This document shows positions 6,032 through 13,081 of a DNA stretch of 13,081 nt, one piece after another. Below the pieces are notes generated by a model. The model was not told where the DNA came from and ran no database searches. It worked only from the letters and a program-made list of their open reading frames with translations. The DNA is from Gammaproteobacteria bacterium (GTDB lineage Bacteria > Gemmatimonadota > Gemmatimonadetes > Longimicrobiales > Gaopeijiaceae), in NCBI GenBank assembly GCA_009843625.1, contig VYDD01000130.1:1156-14236 (forward strand), in the 5' to 3' direction. How positions within the stretch are numbered: the first letter of the stretch is position 1; every line of letters begins with the position of its first letter. The translations under genes and the position numbers were made by a program.

Positions 6032-8023
6032 GTGCTTGCGCTGAATAGTCGGGCGACGTCAGGTTCGCGCCTCGCGCCGCCCCTACGCACGGCGGGTCTC
6101 GCCTCCCTCCTGGCGCTCGTTCCGATCGTTGTCTCCTGCGGCACCGCGCCGTCGAGCCGCGGGTTGCCCGAGCCGTCCGCGCCGACGGAGGCCCCGGTCC
6201 CGGATGCAACCCCTCCGGCTGGCAACACCGCTCCTCCTCCGGTCGACCGACCGGCTCCGGCTCCCCCGCCTTCACGCCCGGCCCGAGTCGCCGACGAAAC
6301 ATCGACACCGAGTCCTGCGGCCTCCGCGGAAGCGCTCGGCGTCTGGGCGTCCTCCGTCCTGGAGTCGATGACCGTTGAGGAGAAGGCGGGCCAACTGCTC
6401 ATGCCGTGGATGCTCGGCGACTTCGCGCCCGCGGGCTCCGAGGACTTCGAGCGCATGGCCGAGGCGGTACGCGATGACGGGGTCGGGGGCGTGATCGTGT
6501 CGGTGGGCTCTCCATCGGAGGTGGCCGCCAAGATCAACAACCTGCAGTCGCTCGCGAAGTACCCGCTCCTGGTTGGAGCGGACCTGGAGAGCGGGGCCGG
6601 CTACCGCATGCGCGGGGCGGTCTACCTGCCCAACGACATCGAGTTGGGCGGCGCCACCCTGTTCCCGTCGCTCATGGCGGTGGGCGCCACGGGCGACGAC
6701 AGTCTGGCCTGGGAGATGGGCCGCGTCACCGCCGTCGAAGCGCGCGCCGTGGGCGTCCACCTCCCCTTCGCACCGGTGCTGGACGTCAACAACAACCCGG
6801 ACAACCCGGTCATCGCCACCCGCTCCTTCGGCGAGGACCCCGCGGAAGTGGCCCGGCTCGGCTCGGCCTTCGTGCGCGGACTCCAGGAGCACGGCGCGAT
6901 CGCGACCGGCAAGCACTTCCCGGGCCACGGCGACACCGGGGTGGATTCCCATGTGGACCTCCCGGTGATCCGCGTGGACCGCGAGCGACTGGACCGCGTC
7001 GAACTGCGTCCCTTCCGCGCGGCGGTCGATGCCGGCATGGGCGCCGTCATGAGCGCGCACGTCTCCATCCCCTCCGTCACCGGCTCCGTCTCGATGCCCA
7101 GCACCCTCTCCCCCGCGGTCCTCTCAGACCTGCTGCGCGGAGAAATGGGATTCGAGGGGCTGATCGTGACCGACGCCATGAACATGGCCGCGATCACGCG
7201 CCGGTTCGGGGCCCGCGACGCGGTCGTGCGCGCACTGGAGGCCGGCGCCGACATCATCCTCATGCCCGAAGACCCCCGCGCGGCGCGCGAGAGCCTGGTC
7301 GCCGCGGTGCGCTCGGGCCGCGTCAGCGAAGCGCGCCTGGACCGCTCGGTGGCCCGCATCCTCGAGCTGAAGGAGCGCATGGGGCTCGATCGCGAGCGCT
7401 ACACGGACATCTTCGGGATCCATCGCAAAGTCGGGATCCCGGAGCATGTCGAGCGGGCGACGGAGATCGCCGAGGCATCCATCACCCTCCTCCGCAACGA
7501 CCGCAACCTGCTCTCGCTTCGCGGAACCCGCACCGCGAACGTCCTCTCCGTCACCTACCGCGCTCGCAACAACCTGCTCGCCGGACGCTATTTTAATACT
7601 CGCGTGCGCGAGACCTACCGCCGGCTGCGCACGGCGTACCTGGACTCGGGCATCGCCGACAGCGAGTACGATCGTCTGCTCGCGCGCGCCTCCCGCTCCG
7701 ACCTGGTCATCGTATCCGCGTACGTGGCCGCGGCCCGCACCGACGGCAGGCCGAACCTGCCCGAGCCCCTGTCGGATTTCGTCGAGACCCTGGCGGAGCG
7801 GCGCGTGCCGCACATCGTCATCTCCTTCGGCAACCCCTACCTGCTCTCCGACGTCCCCGAAGCCCAGGCCTATATGCTGGCCTGGAGCGCATCGGAGGTC
7901 AGCCAGATCGCCGCCGCCCGTGCGCTCTTCGGGGAGATCCCCATCCGCGGGCGCACGCCCACCGGGCTCCCGTCGCTCTTCGATATCGGAGACGGGATCC
8001 AGCTCCCCGTCAGGGGCCGGTGA
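6032..8023 (+). CDS. nagZ: NagZ-like GH3 beta-N-acetylglucosaminidase lipoprotein
   Basis: This 663-residue GH3 enzyme should remove terminal GlcNAc from peptidoglycan fragments. It starts with a lipoprotein signal: a hydrophobic core followed by the lipobox VVSC (Cys36). A Pro/Ala-rich linker (about 43-90) follows, so it is tethered outside the cytoplasm, like Bacillus NagZ and unlike cytoplasmic Escherichia coli NagZ. The TIM barrel spans about 110-405: MTVEEKAGQLLMPW, then KHFPGHGDT (294-302), the NagZ-specific Asp305-Ser-His307 acid/base dyad in DSH, and nucleophile Asp381 in IVTDAMNM. A C-terminal alpha/beta sandwich (about 430-663) includes SFGNPYLLSD. Using GTG at 6032 gives a clean signal peptide; an ATG at 5933 would overlap the namZ start and add a non-signal stretch, so it is disfavoured. 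The stop TGA overlaps the next gene's GTG, implying translational coupling. It is a tandem paralogue of the GH3 part of the next gene. Confidence 0.9.
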   Translation: MLALNSRATSGSRLAPPLRTAGLASLLALVPIVVSCGTAPSSRGLPEPSAPTEAPVPDATPPAGNTAPPPVDRPAPAPPPSRPARVADETSTPSPAASAEALGVWASSVLESMTVEEKAGQLLMPWMLGDFAPAGSEDFERMAEAVRDDGVGGVIVSVGSPSEVAAKINNLQSLAKYPLLVGADLESGAGYRMRGAVYLPNDIELGGATLFPSLMAVGATGDDSLAWEMGRVTAVEARAVGVHLPFAPVLDVNNNPDNPVIATRSFGEDPAEVARLGSAFVRGLQEHGAIATGKHFPGHGDTGVDSHVDLPVIRVDRERLDRVELRPFRAAVDAGMGAVMSAHVSIPSVTGSVSMPSTLSPAVLSDLLRGEMGFEGLIVTDAMNMAAITRRFGARDAVVRALEAGADIILMPEDPRAARESLVAAVRSGRVSEARLDRSVARILELKERMGLDRERYTDIFGIHRKVGIPEHVERATEIAEASITLLRNDRNLLSLRGTRTANVLSVTYRARNNLLAGRYFNTRVRETYRRLRTAYLDSGIADSEYDRLLARASRSDLVIVSAYVAAARTDGRPNLPEPLSDFVETLAERRVPHIVISFGNPYLLSDVPEAQAYMLAWSASEVSQIAAARALFGEIPIRGRTPTGLPSLFDIGDGIQLPVRGR

Positions 8024-11000
8024 GGGGCGTGAGGCACGCCAGGCGGCTTCGTCCCGCGGGGCCGCCTCCAGGACGGGTCGGGATGGCCGTCCCGTGGCTG
8101 TGGCCGGCGGCGTTGCTCCTCATGCTTGCCGTCGGGGCAGCCTGCGACGGCCCGGCTCGGGATTCCGGCGGAGCGGAGGGATCGTCTGCGGCCCTCTATT
8201 ACGATGAACTCGATGGCCGGGCGAGTACATGGGTGGATGAGACGCTCGCTTCGCTTTCCCTGCGCGAGCGCATCGCGCAGCTCGTGGTTCCCTGGATCCC
8301 CGGCGCGTACGCCTCGTCGAGCGACGCCAGCTTCCGCACGCTCGAGCGTTGGGTGACGGAGGAGGGCATCGGAGGCGTCGTCATCTCGATCGGCTCGCCC
8401 CACTCCTACGCCTCGCTGCTGAACCGCCTCCAGAACGCCGCCCGCGTCCCGCTGCTGGTCACGGCGGATTTCGAGAACGGGGGTCCGGGGATGCGCGTCA
8501 ACCACTCCTACGCGCTTCCCACCCTGCTCCCGCAGGGCGGAGGCACCAGCTTCCCGCCCACGATGGCCTTCGGCGCCATCGGCGACCCGGCCTTCGCCCA
8601 CGAATACGGGCGCATCACGGCGGTGGAGGCGCGCGCGCTCGGCGTGCACCTGAACTTCGCCCCGGTTCTCGACGTCAACTCCAATCCCGAGAACCCCATC
8701 ATCAACACCCGTGCCTTCGGAGAGGACCCCGAGGCGGTGGCGCGGCTGGGGACGGCGTACATCGAGGGTGCGCGAGAGGGCGGCGTGCTCACCACGGCGA
8801 AGCACTTTCCGGGTCACGGCGACACCCGCACCGACTCGCACATCGAACTGCCGGTGGTGACCGCGGACAGGGAGCGCCTGGAGGCGATGGAGCTGGTGCC
8901 GTTCCGGCGGGCCGTGTCCGCCGGCGTGGATGCGGTGATGACGGCGCACGTCGCGGTGCCCGGCATCCTGGGGAGCGATGTGCCGGCGACGCTGTCGCCG
9001 TACTTCCTCACGGAGCTCCTGCGCGAGGACATGGAGTTCGATGGCCTGATCTTCACGGATGCGCTGAGGATGGGCGCGATTTCGCGCGGGTACGGGGCCG
9101 GGGAAGCGGCGGTGCTGGCCCTTGAGGCGGGCTCGGACGTGCTCCTTGTGCCCGAGGATGTGGGTGAGGCCATCGACGCAGTGGAGGTCGCGGTGCGCAC
9201 GGACCGGGTGGCCCGCGAGCGCATCGACCGGTCGGTGCGGCTGCTGCTGGCCGCCAAGGCGCGCGTGGGGCTTCACGAGCGCCGCACCGTCGACCTGGCG
9301 GCCGTGCCCGAGGTGGCGGGCTCCGCCGGGCACCTGACCTTCGCCGACCTCGCCGCCGAGCGCTCCGTCACCCTGGTGCGCGACCGCGGCGGCCTGGTGC
9401 CGCTCCCCGCCGATGCCCGCGGCCGGGTGGTGAGCGTCACCTACGCCCGCGACCAGGACCTGATCGCCGGCATCGAGTTCAACCGGGTGGCGGCGCACTT
9501 CGTGGACGCGTTGGTGAGCCGCCGCCTCGACGAGGGATCGGATGCGGCGGCGTACCAGGCGGTGCAGGACGCCGCGCGCGATGCGGACGTGGTGCTCCTG
9601 AACGTGTACGTGCCTCCGTTCGCGGGAGCGGGCTCGGTCGCGGTCCCGGATGCGCTGCGCGAGATGGTGCGCGAGCTGTCCGCGCGCGGTGCGGTGGTGG
9701 TCTCCTCCTTCGGAAATCCCTACTCGCTGAGCGCATTCGAGGACCTGGGCAGCTACCTCATCGCCTGGGGCAGCCACGAGGTCTCGCAGCGCGCCGGCGC
9801 CTTCGCGCTCATGGGAGCCACTGAGATCTCCGGCACGCTCCCCATCAGCATTCCGCCCGACCACGCGGCGGGGGACGGGCTCCGGAGGGAAGCGCTCCCG
9901 GAGCCGGCGGCGATCCGGGAGGCCGTGATGGCGGTGCCGTCGTGGGTCGTGCAGCCGCTGGAATTCGTGACCGCCGCGCGCACCGCGGACGACGACCAGG
10001 AGGCACAGGGGCAGATCAGCCCGCTCGAGGGCGACCCCGCGGCCGCGGGCATGTCGGCGGCCGTCCTGGAGGCGCTCGACCGCCGCATCCTCGACGCCAT
10101 CACCGACTCGGCCAGCCCGGGCGCGGCGCTCGCCGTCGTGCGCCACGGCCAACTGGTGCGCCTGCGCGGCTACGGCCGCCTGGACTGGGATCCCGCGTCC
10201 GCGCCCGCCACCCCTTCCTCCATCTACGACATGGCTTCGGTCACCAAGGTGATGGGCACCACCACGGCCGCGATGATCCTTGTGGACGAGGGCCGCCTCG
10301 ACCTGGACGCCCCCGTGGTGCGCTACCTCCCGTGGTGGTCGGCGGGCGACCCGCGCAAGGAGGCGGTCACCGTGCGCCAGTTGCTGCTGCACCGGGGCGG
10401 GCTGCCTCCCTTCCGCCGCTTCTTCCTGGAGATGGAGGGCGTGGAGGCCTACCAGCAGGCCATCGCCGAGCTGCCCCTCGACTACACGCCGGGCGACAGC
10501 ACGGTGTATTCGGACATCGGCATGATGACCGTGGCGTGGGCGATCGAGGAGATCACCGGCCAGCCGCTGGACCGCTTCCTGGACGAGCGCGTGTGGGCGC
10601 CGCTCGGCATGCAGGACACCGGCTTCAGCCCCGACTCGGCGCTGCACGGGCGTGTGGCCCCCACCGAGATCGACGCCGACTACCGGGGCGTCCACGTGCG
10701 CGGGGTGGTGCACGACGAGAACGCGTACGCCGTGGGGGGCGTAGCCGGCCACGCCGGTCTGTTCTCCTCGGCGCGCGACATCGCCGTCTACGCCGCCATG
10801 ATGCTGGCCGGAGGCAGCGCCGGCGCCTGCGACCGTTCGCCGGCCATCGCCTGCAGCGCTCCCCGATCCGGGACGGTACGCGTCGTCGAGTCTGCGACGG
10901 TGGACGGCTTCACCCGCCGTCACGACGCCGGCGCGAGCCGCGCCACCGGCTGGGACACCCCCTCCGGCAACTCCTCGGCGGGACGCTTCTTCACCGGGCG

Positions 11001-11196
11001 CGCCTTCGGCCACACCGGCTTCACCGGCCCCTCCGTGTGGATCGACCCCGAACTCGACCTTGCCGTGGTGCTGCTCCTGAACCGGGTCAACCCCACCCGC
11101 GACAACAGCCGGCACGTCCCGCTGCGCCGGGAGATCCACGACCTCGCCGCGCAGGCCGTCACCGACCTCGACATCGAGCTTCGGCCGCCTTCGTGA
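8020..11196 (+). CDS. Fusion lipoprotein: NagZ-like GH3 domain plus C-terminal beta-lactamase-type serine hydrolase
   Basis: This 1058-residue two-enzyme protein has an export signal (about 22-42, ending AVGAAC, a near-lipobox with Cys42). The GH3 barrel (about 75-420) has KHFPGHGDT (261-269), the dyad Asp272-Ser-His274 and nucleophile Asp347 in IFTDALRM. A GH3 sandwich follows to about 615, with SFGNPYSLS. After a linker, residues about 675-1045 form a PF00144 serine hydrolase (class C beta-lactamase, PBP or esterase fold) with SVTK (Ser740, Lys743), YSD (830-832, where YxN is usual) and HTG (998-1000). All three motif positions are filled, so it is probably active. GH3 plus beta-lactamase fusions of this type are known, mostly from Bacteroidota. 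The likely role is GlcNAc removal plus hydrolysis of a peptide, lactam or ester on the same wall fragment; the second substrate is unknown. GTG at 8020 overlaps the previous stop by four bases (GTGA) with AGGGG ahead; ATG at 8083 is an alternative that keeps the signal. Cys937 and Cys945 could pair. The next gene starts 28 bp on. Confidence 0.9.
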   Translation: MRGVRHARRLRPAGPPPGRVGMAVPWLWPAALLLMLAVGAACDGPARDSGGAEGSSAALYYDELDGRASTWVDETLASLSLRERIAQLVVPWIPGAYASSSDASFRTLERWVTEEGIGGVVISIGSPHSYASLLNRLQNAARVPLLVTADFENGGPGMRVNHSYALPTLLPQGGGTSFPPTMAFGAIGDPAFAHEYGRITAVEARALGVHLNFAPVLDVNSNPENPIINTRAFGEDPEAVARLGTAYIEGAREGGVLTTAKHFPGHGDTRTDSHIELPVVTADRERLEAMELVPFRRAVSAGVDAVMTAHVAVPGILGSDVPATLSPYFLTELLREDMEFDGLIFTDALRMGAISRGYGAGEAAVLALEAGSDVLLVPEDVGEAIDAVEVAVRTDRVARERIDRSVRLLLAAKARVGLHERRTVDLAAVPEVAGSAGHLTFADLAAERSVTLVRDRGGLVPLPADARGRVVSVTYARDQDLIAGIEFNRVAAHFVDALVSRRLDEGSDAAAYQAVQDAARDADVVLLNVYVPPFAGAGSVAVPDALREMVRELSARGAVVVSSFGNPYSLSAFEDLGSYLIAWGSHEVSQRAGAFALMGATEISGTLPISIPPDHAAGDGLRREALPEPAAIREAVMAVPSWVVQPLEFVTAARTADDDQEAQGQISPLEGDPAAAGMSAAVLEALDRRILDAITDSASPGAALAVVRHGQLVRLRGYGRLDWDPASAPATPSSIYDMASVTKVMGTTTAAMILVDEGRLDLDAPVVRYLPWWSAGDPRKEAVTVRQLLLHRGGLPPFRRFFLEMEGVEAYQQAIAELPLDYTPGDSTVYSDIGMMTVAWAIEEITGQPLDRFLDERVWAPLGMQDTGFSPDSALHGRVAPTEIDADYRGVHVRGVVHDENAYAVGGVAGHAGLFSSARDIAVYAAMMLAGGSAGACDRSPAIACSAPRSGTVRVVESATVDGFTRRHDAGASRATGWDTPSGNSSAGRFFTGRAFGHTGFTGPSVWIDPELDLAVVLLLNRVNPTRDNSRHVPLRREIHDLAAQAVTDLDIELRPPS

Positions 11197-11224
11197 TCCT
11201 CCGCGACCGGCTCACGGGGGTGCA

Positions 11225-12682
11225 TTGAACGGCTTCGGGGGCGTCGACCTGGCCGTGCTGGTGGCCTACCTGGCCGCCACCACCGCCTGGGGCGCCTGGC
11301 TGGGCCGCCGCCAGCGGGGCGGGTCGGACTACTTCCTGGGCAACCGAAGGCTGCCCTGGGGGGCGGTGCTGCTGTCGGTGGTGGCCACCGAGACCAGCAC
11401 GCTGACGTTCCTCTCCATCCCCGGGGTCGCGTACCTGGGCACTCTGGGATTCCTGCAGCTCACCTTCGGATACCTGGCGGGCCGGCTGGTGGTCGCGTCC
11501 CTGCTGCTGCCCGCCTACTACCGGGGCGAGCTCAAGACCGCCTATGCCCTCCTGGGCGCCCGCTTCGGCAGCGGGGTGCGGCGCCTCACCTCGGCGATCT
11601 TCATGGTGACCCGGCTCCTCGCCGATTCCGTGCGCCTCTTCGCCACCGCCATCCCGCTCGCGCTGGTGACCGGCTGGCCCTACCCGCTCTCCATCCTGGT
11701 GATCGGCGCGCTCACGGTGGTCTACACCTACTTCGGCGGCATCAAGGCGGTGGTCTGGGTGGATGCGGTGCAGATGGCGCTCTACCTGCTGGGCGCGGCC
11801 ATCGCCGTCGTCGTGCTCCAGGGGCTGGTTGATGGGGGATGGGGGGCGATCCTGTCGCAGGCGGGAGCGGCAGGCAAGCTCCGCATCGTGGATCTGTCCC
11901 TCGACTTCTCGATCCCCTACACGCTGTGGGCGGGGCTGCTGGGCGGTGGCTTCCTGGCGATGGCCTCCCATGGCACCGACCAGCTCATCGTGCAGCGACT
12001 GCTCACCTGCAAGGACCTGGCGGCCAGCCGCAGGGCCCTCATCGGGAGCGGCGTCGCGGTGGTGGGGCAGTTCGCCGTCTTCCTGCTGGTGGGGCTCGGC
12101 CTGTGGGCCTTCTACGAGAACCGCGCCTTCGCTGCCTCGGACGAGATCTTCGCGCGCTTCATCGTCGAGGAGCTTCCCCCCGGGGTCACCGGGCTGCTGA
12201 TTGCGGGCGTGTTCGCGGCGGCGATGTCGTCCCTCTCCTCGTCCATCAACTCGCTTGCATCCTCCTCCGCCTACGACTTCTGGGCCCCCGCCCGCGGCAT
12301 CGACGACGACGCGCGCATCCTGAGGGCCGGCAAGCTCTTCACCCTGGTCTGGGCCGGGCTGCTGGTCGGGGGCGCGATCCTGTTCATCCCGCTGAGCGCC
12401 GGCACAAGTGCGGTGGAGGTCGCCCTCGCGGTCGCTTCGCTGGTCTACGGCGGGCTGCTGGGGGCCTTCGCGCTGGGAGTGTTGTCGCGCCGCGCCACTG
12501 CGGGGGGAACGGCGGCCGGCATGGTGACCGGCATCGGCGCGGTTACGGCCATCTGGATCCTGGCGCCCGACCGGGTGGCGTGGCCCTGGTTCGTGCTCAT
12601 CGGCACGGCGATCACGGTGGTGGTGGGGATGGCAGTGAGTGGGGCGCGGTCGCGGTCGCCCGCCGACGCTCCCCGCCCGTGA
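11225..12682 (+). CDS. Sodium:solute symporter (SSS family), probable amino-sugar importer
   Basis: This 485-residue protein is made almost entirely of hydrophobic helices, about 13 by eye, the usual number for the SSS (PutP/SGLT-like) family. It would import a solute with sodium. Diagnostic stretches are VVATETSTLTFLSIPG (52-67, first helix of the LeuT-like core), YFGGIKAVVWVDAVQ (169-183), GTDQLIVQRLL (250-260) and the SSF signature around AAAMSSLSSSINSLASSSAYDF (331-351), whose Ser residues usually help form the sodium site. Substrate cannot be read from sequence. Its place between a MurNAc/GlcNAc-releasing hydrolase and an amino-sugar kinase makes MurNAc, GlcNAc or a small muropeptide the best inference. 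The start is TTG at 11225, with GGGGG a few bases upstream; no in-frame ATG is available before the first helix. The TGA stop overlaps the next gene's GTG by four bases, so it is co-translated with the kinase. Confidence 0.88.
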   Translation: MNGFGGVDLAVLVAYLAATTAWGAWLGRRQRGGSDYFLGNRRLPWGAVLLSVVATETSTLTFLSIPGVAYLGTLGFLQLTFGYLAGRLVVASLLLPAYYRGELKTAYALLGARFGSGVRRLTSAIFMVTRLLADSVRLFATAIPLALVTGWPYPLSILVIGALTVVYTYFGGIKAVVWVDAVQMALYLLGAAIAVVVLQGLVDGGWGAILSQAGAAGKLRIVDLSLDFSIPYTLWAGLLGGGFLAMASHGTDQLIVQRLLTCKDLAASRRALIGSGVAVVGQFAVFLLVGLGLWAFYENRAFAASDEIFARFIVEELPPGVTGLLIAGVFAAAMSSLSSSINSLASSSAYDFWAPARGIDDDARILRAGKLFTLVWAGLLVGGAILFIPLSAGTSAVEVALAVASLVYGGLLGAFALGVLSRRATAGGTAAGMVTGIGAVTAIWILAPDRVAWPWFVLIGTAITVVVGMAVSGARSRSPADAPRP

Positions 12683-13081
12683 CCGGACCGTACGTCGCGG
12701 GCGTCGATGGGGGCGGCACCCGCACCCGCGTCCTGCTCCTCGCCCGCGACGGCGCGACCGCCGGTCGTGCCGAAGGCCCCGCCGCCCTGGTGCGTCCCGA
12801 CCGCCCCGCCGCCGCGGCCCGGGTGGTCGCCGACACCGTCCGCCGCGCGGCCGACGCGGCCGGGGTGGCCCTGCCGCTCCCGGCGCTCTGGGCGGGACTG
12901 GCCGGCGCCGGCCAGCCGCGCGTGCGACGCGCCCTGGAAGCAGTCCTCCGAAACGAACGGATCGCGCGCGCGGTACGGGTCGGCACCGACGTAGAGGCTG
13001 CCTTCCACGACGCCTTCGGCGGCGGCCCGGGCATCGTGGTGGTGGCCGGCACCGGCTCGGTGGTGCTGGGGGCGGCGGTAG
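12679..13081 (+). CDS. BadF/NAGK-type amino-sugar kinase (MurK-like), C-terminus beyond right edge
   Basis: The first 134 codons of an ATPase of the BadF/BadG/BcrA/BcrD fold are present. The nucleotide loop is GVDGGGTRT (8-16), then WAGLAGAG (71-78), the likely catalytic Asp104 in GTDVEAAF (102-109), and the second phosphate loop AGTGS (123-127). The family includes N-acetylglucosamine kinase (NAGK) and Clostridium MurK, which phosphorylates both MurNAc and GlcNAc at C6. Here it would trap the imported sugar as the 6-phosphate. Specificity between GlcNAc and MurNAc cannot be decided from this portion, and the other members (benzoyl-CoA reductase activators, glucosamine kinase) are less likely in this setting. 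GTG at 12679 shares GTGA with the symporter stop, giving a four-base overlap, and puts the nucleotide loop at the normal N-terminal distance. The frame is open to the window end. MurQ etherase would be a natural next gene. Confidence 0.87.
   Translation, partial: MTGPYVAGVDGGGTRTRVLLLARDGATAGRAEGPAALVRPDRPAAAARVVADTVRRAADAAGVALPLPALWAGLAGAGQPRVRRALEAVLRNERIARAVRVGTDVEAAFHDAFGGGPGIVVVAGTGSVVLGAAV

Noticed and set aside
5946..6308. Upstream extension of the NamZ frame to 6308
   Set aside because: The extra 121 residues are Arg/Gly/Pro-rich, lie antisense to the GH3 lipoprotein leader, and would bury the export signal in the interior.
7589..7600. AT-rich patch (TATTTTAATACT) inside the first GH3 gene as an internal promoter
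   Set aside because: It encodes a Tyr-Phe-Asn stretch whose Phe-Asn is conserved in the paralogue (Phe-Asn in GIEFNR), and no -35 element fits; it is probably only rare codon choice.
7870..11139. A 1089-codon open frame on the minus strand, antisense to the GH3/serine-hydrolase fusion
   Set aside because: Its translation is rich in Arg, His, Gly and Ala with no domain motifs, as expected for the mirror of a high-GC gene; the plus strand carries unmistakable catalytic motifs.
1..13081. Mobile elements, defence systems, CRISPR, tRNA or rRNA
   Set aside because: No transposase, integrase, repeat-spacer pattern, terminal inverted repeats or RNA-gene signature was seen on either strand.

Overview
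The window is GC-rich bacterial DNA with dense, mostly overlapping genes. Non-ATG starts are common: GTG or TTG begins at least six of the nine genes. I see no rRNA, tRNA, CRISPR array, transposase or integrase. Secreted lipoprotein glycosidases, a secreted six-bladed beta-propeller protein, a DUF1499 protein and high GC together would suit Gemmatimonadota or a similar Gram-negative soil or marine lineage. That taxonomic guess comes from gene style only and is not proven.

The left half (about 1-4500) is ordinary housekeeping or accessory content. It holds a DUF1499-like gene running off the left edge (minus strand), a GlmU/RfbA-type sugar-1-phosphate nucleotidyltransferase with a C-terminal left-handed beta-helix (plus), an M14 zinc carboxypeptidase-like protein (minus), and a secreted beta-propeller protein (plus) of looser base composition than its neighbours. 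The nucleotidyltransferase and the peptidase converge and share one CTAG as both stop codons.

The right half (4656-13081) is a coherent peptidoglycan-sugar salvage locus. A NamZ-type (DUF1343, GH171) exo-beta-N-acetylmuramidase is transcribed leftward. Divergent from it, 86 bp away, a four-gene operon runs rightward: a NagZ-like GH3 lipoprotein, a tandem GH3 paralogue fused to a C-terminal beta-lactamase-type serine hydrolase, a sodium:solute symporter, and a BadF/NAGK/MurK-type amino-sugar kinase cut by the right edge. Adjacent operon genes overlap by GTGA (twice) or lie 28 bp apart.

The inferred pathway is as follows. NamZ and NagZ trim MurNAc and GlcNAc alternately from the non-reducing ends of wall fragments outside the cytoplasm. 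The serine-hydrolase domain may remove or modify the stem peptide. The symporter imports the free sugar, and the kinase makes the 6-phosphate. A MurQ etherase, a regulator or an amidase would be expected just beyond the right edge. Individual families are recognised from clear motifs; the pathway assignment, substrate of the transporter and role of the serine-hydrolase domain are inference.
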